In this document: positions 1-7,275 of the stretch, one piece after another
How the letters are laid out: every line of letters begins with the position of its first letter
Numbering within the stretch: the first letter of the stretch is position 1
Assembly (NCBI GenBank): GCA_020024915.1
Contig: JAHHSZ010000048.1
Coordinates: 1-13,198, forward strand
DNA from: Fusobacterium sp.
GTDB taxonomy: Bacteria > Fusobacteriota > Fusobacteriia > Fusobacteriales > Fusobacteriaceae
Reading direction: 5' to 3'
Length of the DNA stretch: 13,198 bases
The notes under the pieces: model-generated
What the model was told of the DNA's origin: nothing
Database searches by the model: none
The model's input: only the letters and a program-made list of their open reading frames with translations
Translations under genes and position numbers: made by a program

Positions 1-922
1 TCATCATACAAACTGCAGTTGCACAAGCTGTAATTGTTATCATAGAACCAGCCATGTGAATATTAGCACATAGAGGAACTACAAAATTACGAATTTCAGA
101 AGAGATTCCATCAGCTTTGGCACACTCAAGATTAACTGGAATAGTTGCAGCAGATGATTGTGTTCCAACAGCAGTTGTATATCCAGGAATTTGATTTTTT
201 AAAAGTGTAAAAGGATTTTTCTTTCCAATTCCACCAGCTATAAAAAATGCAAATACAAGATATAATAGATGCATAATAATAACTACTAAGAAAACTTTCC
301 AAAGAATTCCCAATATTGCAAAAGTTTTTCCAGAACGAGTCATATCAACAAAAGTCCCACAGATGTATAATGGTAAAAAAGGAACAATAATAGTATGTAA
401 AACTTTATTTATTACAGCTGAAAAGTCTTTCATAAAATCATATAAATTTGTTCCAATCTCTTTTCCACGCATAGTAGACATACAAAGTCCAAGGATAAAA
501 GCAAGAAGTACTGCAGCTAAAGTATCTAAAATTGGAGTTACAGAAAGATTAATATATGGTTCTACTGAAACTCCAGCTGTAGATGCTATTTTTTTTAAAG
601 CATCTGGATTCATAAAACTCATAAAAAGATTATTTGCTACAAAAAAAGACACAGAACCAGCAATTAAAGTAGATGTATAAGCAATTAATGCTGTAATTCC
701 AAGAAGTTTTCCAGCACCTTGAGTTAAATCTGCAATTCCCATAGTAACAAATGCTAAAATCATCATAGGAATAACAAATTTCAAGAACATGCTAAATAAA
801 CTAGAAGCTGTGACAACCAAACGTCCAAACCATTCAGGTAGATACATTCCAATAAGTATCCCTAAGATAATTCCAATAATTAACTTTGGAACAAGACCAA
901 TTTTTTTCTTTTGTTTTTCCAT
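1..922 (-). CDS. Dicarboxylate/amino acid:cation symporter (DAACS family), 3' end outside window
   Basis: Inner-membrane secondary transporter expected to import a dicarboxylate or acidic/neutral amino acid with Na+ or H+. The minus-strand frame is open from ATG at 922 to the left edge, giving 307 codons of a family that is usually about 400-430 residues, so roughly the last 100 residues (TM8 and hairpin 2) are missing. The start is supported by GAGGTG at 927-932, 4 nt upstream. The N-terminus is MEKQKKKIGLVPK followed by a hydrophobic helix, as in this family. A serine-rich hairpin-1 tip, AVGTQSSAATIP, lies at residues 251-262. The TM7 cation-binding motif, normally NMDGT, reads HMAGS (289-293) within PLCANIHMAGS. 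The family is clear but the substrate is not. No partner gene is visible; the next gene is divergent. Confidence 0.9.
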   Translation of the reverse strand, partial: MEKQKKKIGLVPKLIIGIILGILIGMYLPEWFGRLVVTASSLFSMFLKFVIPMMILAFVTMGIADLTQGAGKLLGITALIAYTSTLIAGSVSFFVANNLFMSFMNPDALKKIASTAGVSVEPYINLSVTPILDTLAAVLLAFILGLCMSTMRGKEIGTNLYDFMKDFSAVINKVLHTIIVPFLPLYICGTFVDMTRSGKTFAILGILWKVFLVVIIMHLLYLVFAFFIAGGIGKKNPFTLLKNQIPGYTTAVGTQSSAATIPVNLECAKADGISSEIRNFVVPLCANIHMAGSMITITACATAVCMM

Positions 923-960
923 TTTTCACCTCATAAAATCTAGGATTTTGATCCTTTGTA

Positions 961-1069
961 AATATAGTTATTGAAACAAACTAATTTTTAATATTTTAAT
1001 ATTTTTAATTTTTACTCCTATTCACTAAAAACATGAAATAAATAATGTATTATTTGTTTCAAACTATAT
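961..1069. repeat. Widely spaced inverted repeat upstream of symporter
   Basis: TTGAAACAAA at 971-980 is exactly complementary to TTTGTTTCAA at 1053-1062. Allowing a 2-nt insertion, the match continues outward through ACTATAT (arms about 961-980 and 1053-1069). The arms are separated by about 72 bp of A/T runs in which the symporter promoter probably lies. Two oppositely oriented copies of one operator for a local regulator would fit, but that is inference. Confidence 0.45.
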
Positions 1070-1104
1070 GGTATTCTACAGTAAGTTATAAAAAAATGCA
1101 AGTA

Positions 1105-1145
1105 AATCTGACTATTTATTATAAAAATGAATAAATAATCAGATT
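1105..1145. repeat. 16-bp inverted repeat (hairpin) in intergenic region
   Basis: Arms 1105-1120 (begins AATCTGAC) and 1130-1145 (ends TCAGATT) pair over 16 positions with a single mismatch, around a 9-nt loop. The mismatch is a C-A pair in plus-strand RNA and a G-U wobble in minus-strand RNA. It is AT-rich with no following U tract on the plus strand. Read on the minus strand it is followed after a few bases by a run of seven T, but no minus-strand gene lies upstream to terminate. An operator or a leader structure is possible; the function is unknown. Confidence 0.5.
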
Positions 1146-1260
1146 ATCATTTATAAAATAATGAAAAAAATTTTAAAATAATAATATTATACAAATCATT
1201 AAAAAAAGTTCATCAATTAATATATCATTCTACATAACATAGAATTAGAATTTTTTCTAT

Positions 1261-1288
1261 TTGAAGAATAGAGAATAAATGGTATAAT
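1261..1288 (+). promoter_or_regulatory. Extended -10 sigma70-type promoter for pilT operon
   Basis: TTGAAG at 1261-1266, a 16-nt spacer, then TATAAT at 1283-1288 preceded by TGG (extended -10). Transcription should start near 1295, leaving a leader of about 30 nt before the pilT start. A short inverted repeat, TCTATT-TGAAG-AATAGA (1256-1272), is centred on the -35 box and could be an operator. Confidence 0.75.
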
Positions 1289-1325
1289 ATATAGTAAATT
1301 CTGTATATTGAATAGATGGAGGTAG

Positions 1326-2348
1326 ATGATGTTACTTGAAAATCTTTTGTTAGAAGCTAGGGAACAGAGGGCATCAGACATACATTTGGTATGTGATGAA
1401 TTACCAATATTTAGATTAAATGGGAAGATAGTGTTCATAGGAGAAGAAAAGGTCGATAAAAAATTTTTAAATCTATTAGTAGATCTCATTCTAAATGAGA
1501 GAGAAAAAAATATCTTATATCAGAATAGAGATTTGGATTGTAGCTTTGAAGATTCTAGAGGGTTTAGATACAGGGCTAATTTTCATTGGGAAAAATCCAA
1601 TATAGCAGTATCCATTAGATTGATAGAGAGATCCAACTTGAGCATGGAAGAGCTGGGATTGCCAGTAATTTTAAAAGATCTACTCAACAGTAAAAAGGGT
1701 TTAATTTTGATCACAGGTCCTAGTGGAAGTGGAAAGAGCACAACACTTTCAGCTATGATAGAGGAGTTAAATGAAAATAAGGCATTGAATATAATAACCT
1801 TGGAAGACCCCATTGAGTATGTTTTTAAAAGCAAAAAATCTTTGATAAGACAAAGAGAAGTTGGAAAAGATACTCTAAGTTTTATCCAAGGGCTAAAGAG
1901 TGTTTTGAGACAAGATCCAGATGTTATAATGGTGGGAGAGTTAAGAGATAGAGAGAGTATAGGAGCTGCTCTAACAGCTGCAGAGACAGGACACCTAGTC
2001 TTAGGAACACTACATACAAATAGTTCAAGTGAAAGTATAAATAGAATAACTGATGTTTTTCCTGCTGAGGAGCAAAATGAGATAAGAGTTAAACTAGCTT
2101 CTGCATTGAGAGGCATTGTAAGTCAAAAACTTGTGAATACTCTTGAAGGGAGAAGAATTGGTGCTTATGAGATATTAATTTCAACTCCAGCAGTAAGCAA
2201 TTTAATTTTAAATAATAAAACAAATCAAATTAATAGTATAATAGAATTGAATAGAAAAAAAGGTATGATACTTATGAGAAACTATTTGGAGGAGTTGTTG
2301 AATAAAAGAATAATTTCTCAAAAGGAGTATGAAGAGAGCATAAAATAA
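1326..2348 (+). CDS. pilT: PilT-type twitching motility / pilus retraction ATPase
   Basis: Cytoplasmic hexameric secretion-superfamily ATPase; PilT proteins depolymerise type IV pili for retraction, twitching and DNA uptake. The 340 residues match the usual PilT length (about 345) and lack the long N-terminus of PilB/GspE assembly ATPases. Visible landmarks are ASDIH (16-20) of the N-terminal PAS-like domain, SIRLI (96-100), Walker A GPSGSGKSTT (131-140), Asp box ITLEDPIEYVF (157-167), Walker B DPDVIMVGELRD (197-208) and His box TGHLVLGTLHTNSS (221-234). Two tandem ATGs occur. GGAGG at 1318-1322 is only 3 nt from the first and 6 nt from the second (1329), so the protein may begin one residue later. 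It is the first gene of the cluster; hemZ begins 12 nt after its stop. No pilin or PilB/C/Q genes are in the window, so the role is inferred from the family. Confidence 0.9.
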   Translation: MMLLENLLLEAREQRASDIHLVCDELPIFRLNGKIVFIGEEKVDKKFLNLLVDLILNEREKNILYQNRDLDCSFEDSRGFRYRANFHWEKSNIAVSIRLIERSNLSMEELGLPVILKDLLNSKKGLILITGPSGSGKSTTLSAMIEELNENKALNIITLEDPIEYVFKSKKSLIRQREVGKDTLSFIQGLKSVLRQDPDVIMVGELRDRESIGAALTAAETGHLVLGTLHTNSSSESINRITDVFPAEEQNEIRVKLASALRGIVSQKLVNTLEGRRIGAYEILISTPAVSNLILNNKTNQINSIIELNRKKGMILMRNYLEELLNKRIISQKEYEESIK

Positions 2349-2360
2349 TTGGAGGAAAAT

Positions 2361-3776
2361 GTGTTAATTAATTCAAATTTTCAAATGAATCACAGAAGTA
2401 TAGAGGAGTTTGCAAGAGTTATGGTCCCTGAAGCTTCTGATAAAAGTTTGGACATAAAAATAGAAAAAATAGATGGTGAAATAGTAGTAGAATTAGAAAT
2501 TGAAGGAAGAAAAGAGGTATTTAGATATCTTAATCAAAATGGGAGAATAGAGGATCAAGAGATAACAATGGTAAAAATTCTACTGTTAAAATTTTTTAAA
2601 AAAGAATACTCTTGGGGAGGTTTGATGGGAGTCAGACCAACTAAAGTAGTGAGAAGATTTTTAGCTTTGGGATACAGCTATGAAGAGATAAAGAAGATGA
2701 TGCAGGAGTTTTTATTGGTAACTGAGGAGAAGATAGATCTTCTAATTGAGGTAGTGAAAAAAGAGTTGGAGTTTTTAGATAGAGAGCACATAAATCTATA
2801 TATTGGAATCCCATTTTGTCCTACTAAGTGTAAATACTGTTCATTTGCATCATATGAATTGAGTAGTGGAGTGGGAAGATATTACAAGGATTTTGTAAAA
2901 ACTTTACTAAAGGAGATTGAATTAATTGGGGAGTTTTTAAATAGAGAGGATTTTAGAATCTCTTCAATATATATAGGTGGTGGAACACCAAGTACATTGA
3001 CAGAAAAAGATTTGGAAGATGTATTGCAGGCTGTGAATAGATGTATAGATATGAGTGAAGTTAGAGAGTTTACATTTGAAGCTGGAAGAGAGGATAGTCT
3101 AACTGAGAAAAAACTTGAGATAGCTAAAAAATATGGAGTTGATAGAATAAGCTTGAATCCTCAAACATTTAAAGAAGAAACTCTAAAAAAAGTAAATAGA
3201 AGATTTAATAGAGAGAATTTTGAAAAATATTTTATAAAGGCAAAAGAGTTAGGATTTATAGTTAATATGGATATAATAGTAGGATTACCAGATGAGACTA
3301 CTGAAGATGTACTCTATACTCTTGGAGAATTGGAGAGGTTTGATATTGAAAACTTGACAGTACATACACTAGCCTTCAAAAGAGCTTCTAATCTGTTTAA
3401 AGAGAGTCAAGATAGGGTAGACCTAGATGGAAAGAGAATAATAGATAGAATAAAGGATTTAATAGAGAAAAAGGATATGTTCCCATACTATCTATATAGA
3501 CAAAAAAATATAATGGAGTGGGGAGAGAATATAGGATACTCAAAAACAGCTTGTGAATCTGTGTTTAATATTGAGATGATAGAGGAAAATCAATCTACTA
3601 TGGGATTAGGTGGTGGAGCGATTACTAAGATAGTTCTCCCTGAAAATGAGTACAGAGATTGTATAGAAAGATATGTGAATCCTAAGGATCCAGCTCTTTA
3701 TATCAGAGAGATGGAGGAGAGAATGGAAGCTAAGAAACAGCTATTTTTAAGATTGAAAGAGAGAGAAACTGTATAA
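2361..3776 (+). CDS. hemZ: HemZ-type radical SAM protein (coproporphyrinogen dehydrogenase-like)
   Basis: Radical SAM enzyme of the HemN/HemW/HemZ group, 471 residues (HemZ is usually about 490-500). An N-terminal domain of about 145 residues contains the HemZ-typical WGGLMGVRPTK. The radical SAM core follows, with the 4Fe-4S motif CPTKCKYC (C153, C157, C160), GGGTPS (206-211) and RISLNPQTF. The residue after the third Cys pair is Phe (CxF, as in HemW and HemZ) rather than the fourth Cys of true HemN, so coproporphyrinogen oxidation is only the traditional label; heme handling or another reaction is possible. Start choice: the frame opens at TTG 2349, but that codon overlaps the GGAGG (2351-2355). 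GTG at 2361, 5 nt after the GGAGG, is the likely start; the ATG at 2359 is out of frame and hits a stop at once. It lies between pilT and the HhH gene. Confidence 0.85.
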   Translation: MLINSNFQMNHRSIEEFARVMVPEASDKSLDIKIEKIDGEIVVELEIEGRKEVFRYLNQNGRIEDQEITMVKILLLKFFKKEYSWGGLMGVRPTKVVRRFLALGYSYEEIKKMMQEFLLVTEEKIDLLIEVVKKELEFLDREHINLYIGIPFCPTKCKYCSFASYELSSGVGRYYKDFVKTLLKEIELIGEFLNREDFRISSIYIGGGTPSTLTEKDLEDVLQAVNRCIDMSEVREFTFEAGREDSLTEKKLEIAKKYGVDRISLNPQTFKEETLKKVNRRFNRENFEKYFIKAKELGFIVNMDIIVGLPDETTEDVLYTLGELERFDIENLTVHTLAFKRASNLFKESQDRVDLDGKRIIDRIKDLIEKKDMFPYYLYRQKNIMEWGENIGYSKTACESVFNIEMIEENQSTMGLGGGAITKIVLPENEYRDCIERYVNPKDPALYIREMEERMEAKKQLFLRLKERETV

Positions 3777-3797
3777 TAAGATGGTAATGGGGGAAAT

Positions 3798-4319
3798 ATG
3801 AAAAAAATTTTTATGTTAATGATCATTATTTTTTCAGTATCAATTGGAATTTATGGAAATTTTTTTAAAAACAATGAAAATTTTGATATAATAATGAGTG
3901 AAAATGTTTTAGATGAAGAGAGCAAGTTTTTAGATATAAATAGTGCTACAAAAGAGGAGATGACAGGAGCTGGAATCACTTTGAGATTGGCTAGAATGAT
4001 AGTGGAGTACAGAGAGGAAACAGGTGGTTTTGAGGATTTAAATGAATTAAAGAGAATAAAGGGTATAGGATCAGCTACCTATGATAAGTTAAAGAGTAAG
4101 TTTTTGATAAAGACTGACATAGAGAAGAGACCTCTGTATATCAATGAAGCTAATGATCAACTCTTGCAGTATTATGGTTTCGACAAAAAAGACATTAAAA
4201 ATATTAGGACATATTTAAATAAAAATGGTAAAATAAGCAGTAATCTAGACCTGATGGAAGTTCTTTCAGAGAAGGATTATAAAAAATATAAAACAGTAAT
4301 AAAGTATGATAAATTTTAA
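3798..4319 (+). CDS. Secreted helix-hairpin-helix (ComEA-like) DNA-binding protein
   Basis: 173-residue protein with an N-terminal signal peptide or membrane anchor (MKKIF, then hydrophobic residues to about 20). A ComEA-type double helix-hairpin-helix domain spans residues 45-103. It starts LDINSATKEE and contains GAGIT (57-61), the signature YREETGGFEDLNEL (71-84) and the second hairpin KGIGSAT (88-94). ComEA binds incoming double-stranded DNA at the envelope during natural transformation, which suggests a similar role here. Residues 113-173 (LYINEANDQLLQYYG onward) look like a second, degenerate copy of the same fold lacking the glycine hairpins. GGGGGA at 3789-3794 places the start at 3798. 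It follows hemZ by 21 bp and shares a putative operon with pilT, consistent with DNA uptake. A non-competence HhH protein cannot be excluded. Confidence 0.75.
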   Translation: MKKIFMLMIIIFSVSIGIYGNFFKNNENFDIIMSENVLDEESKFLDINSATKEEMTGAGITLRLARMIVEYREETGGFEDLNELKRIKGIGSATYDKLKSKFLIKTDIEKRPLYINEANDQLLQYYGFDKKDIKNIRTYLNKNGKISSNLDLMEVLSEKDYKKYKTVIKYDKF

Positions 4320-4338
4320 GGAAGTGAAGTGATAGAGA

Positions 4339-5229
4339 ATGGGTAAATTAATAAGAGGAGTTAGTAAGAATGCGAGATTTTTTGTTGTGGATACGACAAA
4401 TATAGTACAAGAGGCTCAAAATATACATAGATGTAGTCCAACTGCTATAGATGCTTTTGGAAGATTATTAACTGCTGGTGTAATTATGGGAAGTACTTTA
4501 AAGGGAAATGATGTATTAACTCTTAGAACAGATACAAATGGAGAGTTAAATAATATGGTTGTAACAGCAGATTCTGATGGAGGAGTGAAGGGATATCTTT
4601 CAAATCCAAGTGCTGATGTACCATTAAAGGATAATGGAAGATCTGATGTAGGGACTCTAGTAGGAAAAGGAATCTTAAAGATAATAAAAGATATGGGATT
4701 AAAAGAGCCATATGTAGGTTTATCAGAGATAAATTCAGGTGAAATTGCTCAAGATTTAGCTTATTATTTCTATAACTCGGAGCAAACTCCAACTGTAATA
4801 GCTTTAGGTGTAAAATTAAAAGATGAAAATACAGTTGAATATGCTGGTGGATATATGATACAACTTCTTCCAGATGCTGATGATGATTTTATAACAGCTT
4901 TAGAGCAAAAAATAGAAGCTATCAGACCAATGACAGAGCTTATGGCTGGTGGAATGGATATAAAAAGAATAGCAAAACTTCTATATGAGGATATGAATGA
5001 TGAAAATGCTGAAAAATTAGTAGAGGATTATGAGATATTAGAGGAGAGAGAGGTAAAATATAACTGTAACTGTTCAGCTGATAAGTTTTATAGAGGGCTT
5101 ATAACTTTAGGAAAAGATCAGTTGGCAGATATTTTCAAAAATGAGAAGGAGCTAGAAGCAGAGTGCCATTTCTGTGGAAAGAGATATAAATTTGTAGAGG
5201 ATGATTTTAAAGATATATTAGGAAAATAA
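4339..5229 (+). CDS. hslO: Hsp33, redox-regulated chaperonin
   Basis: Cytoplasmic holdase chaperone that is Zn-bound and inactive when reduced, and switched on by oxidative unfolding. The 296 residues match the family (about 290). The N-terminus has the typical FFVVDTTNIVQEA and the core has TPTVIALGVKL. The C-terminal redox switch carries C243-N-C245 and C276-H-F-C279, the CXC...CXXC zinc ligands. An in-frame stop (TAG at 4333-4335) immediately upstream fixes ATG 4339 as the first possible start. The ribosome-binding site is weak: AGGAAG at 4319-4324 is 14 nt away, and only GAGA lies closer. The gene starts 19 bp after the HhH gene. In an anaerobe this protein is a plausible defence against oxygen or hypochlorite exposure. 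Confidence 0.95.
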   Translation: MGKLIRGVSKNARFFVVDTTNIVQEAQNIHRCSPTAIDAFGRLLTAGVIMGSTLKGNDVLTLRTDTNGELNNMVVTADSDGGVKGYLSNPSADVPLKDNGRSDVGTLVGKGILKIIKDMGLKEPYVGLSEINSGEIAQDLAYYFYNSEQTPTVIALGVKLKDENTVEYAGGYMIQLLPDADDDFITALEQKIEAIRPMTELMAGGMDIKRIAKLLYEDMNDENAEKLVEDYEILEEREVKYNCNCSADKFYRGLITLGKDQLADIFKNEKELEAECHFCGKRYKFVEDDFKDILGK

Positions 5230-5251
5230 TAGAGAGTATGAGGTAAAGTAG

Positions 5252-6010
5252 ATGAAATTAATAGATTCACATGCTCACTTAAATAATGAGCAGTTTGATG
5301 GAGATAGAGATGAAGTTTTAAATAGAATAAAAGATGAGTTAGAGTTTGCTGTAAACATTGGTTATGACCTTCCGAGTAGTAAAATAAGTGTAGAGTATGC
5401 TAATAAATATGCTTTTATCTATGGGGTAGTAGGAGTACATCCTGTGGATATTGAGGGTTATAGTGAAGAGGTTGAAAAAGAACTAGAGGAGTTAGCCAAA
5501 AACGAGAAAATTTTAGCTATTGGTGAGATCGGTTTAGATTATTACTGGATGAGTCAACCAAAAGAGGTACAACAAGCTGGTTTTAGAAAGCAGATGGAGT
5601 TGGCAAGAAGAGTTGGAAAACCTGTTGTAATTCATTCAAGAGATGCTATGGAAGATACACTTAAAATTTTAAAGGAGTTTCCAGATGTAGGAGGAATATT
5701 CCACTGTTATCCAGGGTCTGTTGATTCAGCTAAAAAGGTAATAGATAGATTCTATTTAGGAATAGGTGGTGTTTTAACTTTTAAAAATGCTAAAAAATTG
5801 GTAGAAGTAGTAAAAGATATATCACTAGATAGATTGATATTAGAAACAGATTGTCCATATATGGCTCCTGTACCAAATAGAGGAAAGAGAAATGAACCTA
5901 TATATGTGAAGTATGTAGCTGAAAAAATAGCTGAATTAAAAGATATCTCTTTTGAAGAGGTAGCAAGAATTACCAACGAAAATACTAAAAAAGCATATAA
6001 GATGATATAA
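5252..6010 (+). CDS. tatD: TatD-family metal-dependent deoxyribonuclease
   Basis: Amidohydrolase-superfamily TIM-barrel hydrolase; TatD proteins are Mg2+-dependent 3'-5' DNases linked to DNA repair and turnover. The length of 252 is typical (255-265). The metal-site residues are all present: DSHAHL (H7, H9), GEIGLDYY (E92), VVIHSR (H128), HCYPG (H151; HCFSG is commoner) and ETDCPYMAP (D200). TGAGGT at 5239-5244 supports the ATG at 5252. It is 22 bp after hslO and 9 bp before rlmA, so it is co-transcribed. The family is certain; the exact physiological substrate is not. Confidence 0.93.
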   Translation: MKLIDSHAHLNNEQFDGDRDEVLNRIKDELEFAVNIGYDLPSSKISVEYANKYAFIYGVVGVHPVDIEGYSEEVEKELEELAKNEKILAIGEIGLDYYWMSQPKEVQQAGFRKQMELARRVGKPVVIHSRDAMEDTLKILKEFPDVGGIFHCYPGSVDSAKKVIDRFYLGIGGVLTFKNAKKLVEVVKDISLDRLILETDCPYMAPVPNRGKRNEPIYVKYVAEKIAELKDISFEEVARITNENTKKAYKMI

Positions 6011-6019
6011 GGGGAAAAT

Positions 6020-6844
6020 ATGATAATCTGTCCTGTTTGTAAAGAAAAATTGATAAAAAATGAGAGAACATATAGATGTGAAAATAACCACTCTTTTGAT
6101 ATGGGAAAACAAGGGTATCTAAATCTTTTACTCTCTAATCAAAAACATAGTAAAACTCCTGGAGATGACAAGGAGATGGTGCTTAGCAGAAAGAGATTTT
6201 TAGAAAAGGACTATTATAAGATAATTTCAAATAGTGTAAATGAGCTTATAAAAAAGAATCTTGGAGAGAAAAAATCTGTAAATATACTAGATATAGGTTG
6301 TGGAGAGGGATATTATACAGGAAATATAAAAAAGTTTTTAGAAAATTTGGAGATCGAGAGCAGAATAGTAGGGATTGATATATCAAAAGAAGCTGTGATA
6401 AGTGCAGCTAAAACCTATAAGAATATAGATTGGATAGTAGCAAGTGCTACAAATATTCCAGTAGCAGATGAGAGCTTAGACTTTATTATCTGTATGTTTG
6501 CAAAGATAATTCCTGAAGAGAAGATGAGAACACTGAAAAAAGGTGGAAAGTTAATTGTGGTTTCTACTGGTGAGAATCATCTAATAGAGTTGAAAAAAGT
6601 GGTTTATGAGAGTGTAAGAACAGAGTTTTATTCACCTATTGAGGATTTAAAAATATTCAAGCACTGTAAAAGAATAAACTGTGTTGGAAAATCTTTTATA
6701 AAAGAAAATGAGAGTATAAGAAATCTATTTGATATGACTCCGTATAAATGGAGAAGTCCTAAAGTTGGAGTTGAAAGATTGTTCAGCCTAGATAGTTTAG
6801 AGATAACTATTGATGTAAATATTGATGTATTTGAAAAGGAATAG
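6020..6844 (+). CDS. rlmA: 23S rRNA (guanine-N1)-methyltransferase, RlmA family
   Basis: SAM-dependent methyltransferase that modifies G745 (RlmA-I) or G748 (RlmA-II) in 23S rRNA helix 35; which of the two cannot be told from this sequence. It has 274 residues, the usual size. The N-terminal zinc finger is CPVC (C4, C7) with C20 and H24, followed by the family signature MGKQGYLNLL (28-37) and KTPGDDKEM (45-53). SAM motif I is VNILDIGCGEGYYTG (87-101), and ASATNIPVADESLDFII (141-157) covers motifs II-III. AAGGGGA directly after the tatD stop gives a good ribosome-binding site for ATG 6020. It is almost contiguous with acpS, whose ribosome-binding site lies inside the rlmA 3' end. Confidence 0.9.
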   Translation: MIICPVCKEKLIKNERTYRCENNHSFDMGKQGYLNLLLSNQKHSKTPGDDKEMVLSRKRFLEKDYYKIISNSVNELIKKNLGEKKSVNILDIGCGEGYYTGNIKKFLENLEIESRIVGIDISKEAVISAAKTYKNIDWIVASATNIPVADESLDFIICMFAKIIPEEKMRTLKKGGKLIVVSTGENHLIELKKVVYESVRTEFYSPIEDLKIFKHCKRINCVGKSFIKENESIRNLFDMTPYKWRSPKVGVERLFSLDSLEITIDVNIDVFEKE

Positions 6845-6846
6845 CT

Positions 6847-7230
6847 ATGATATTTGGAATTGGAAATGATATTATTGAGATAGCAAGAATTGAAAAAGCT
6901 ATTAAAAATGAGAGTTTTAAAAAAAGAGTCTATACAGATAGAGAGATAGAGATAGTAGAGAAAAAAGGTTTGGGAAAGGGAGCTAGTTATGCTGGAAGAT
7001 TTTCAGCTAAGGAGGCAATCTCAAAAGCTTTGGGAACAGGGGTAAGAGGATTTAATCTAACAGATATTGAGATACTAAATGATGAATTGGGAAAACCCTG
7101 TGTAATTTTAAAAAATTCTCTTAAGGAGAAGCTAAAAGGTAGGAGAGTTGAACTTTCAATCTCACATTCAAGAGATTATGCAGTGGCTATGGCTATAATC
7201 ATAGAAGAAGCAGGGAAAATTGATAGATAA
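6847..7230 (+). CDS. acpS: Holo-[acyl-carrier-protein] synthase
   Basis: Transfers 4'-phosphopantetheine from CoA to a serine of acyl carrier protein, activating it for fatty-acid synthesis. The 127 residues are typical of AcpS. It shows the N-terminal GIGNDIIEI (4-12, metal ligand D8; most relatives have Thr where N7 stands), FSAKEAISKALG (52-63, metal ligand E56) and the C-terminal LSISHSRDYA. The ribosome-binding site AAGGA (6836-6840) lies within the last codons of rlmA and only 2 nt separate the two reading frames, so translation is probably coupled. The stop codon lies inside an 18-bp perfect palindrome. Confidence 0.95.
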   Translation: MIFGIGNDIIEIARIEKAIKNESFKKRVYTDREIEIVEKKGLGKGASYAGRFSAKEAISKALGTGVRGFNLTDIEILNDELGKPCVILKNSLKEKLKGRRVELSISHSRDYAVAMAIIIEEAGKIDR

Positions 7231-7242
7231 AGATCTTTATCT
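7225..7242. repeat. 18-bp perfect palindrome at acpS stop
   Basis: AGATAAAGATCTTTATCT is fully self-complementary and can form a 7-bp stem with a GATC loop. It contains the acpS TAA. It is followed by A-rich rather than U-rich sequence, so it is unlikely to be an intrinsic terminator on the plus strand. An mRNA end-protecting or processing hairpin between acpS and prfB is possible. Confidence 0.6.
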
Positions 7243-7275
7243 TAATAAAAAAATTTGACATATAGGGAGGAAATT

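Larger units (their letters stand above)
923..1260. other. Divergent intergenic region
   Basis: About 340 bp of extremely AT-rich DNA between the symporter start and the promoter of the pilT operon. I see no credible gene: short frames lack ribosome-binding sites. It holds two inverted repeats (listed separately) and a small one, AGGAT-TTTG-ATCCT at 942-955, just upstream of the symporter ribosome-binding site. I could not identify a convincing -35/-10 pair for the symporter, although its promoter must lie here. Confidence 0.6.

Noticed and set aside
363..974. Plus-strand reading frames of 105 and 61 codons over the left end
   Set aside because: They are antisense to the symporter frame, which has family motifs and a good ribosome-binding site; the plus-strand frames have neither.
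1217..1489. 90-codon minus-strand frame overlapping the pilT start and promoter
   Set aside because: No ribosome-binding site, no recognisable domain, and it runs antisense through conserved PilT codons.
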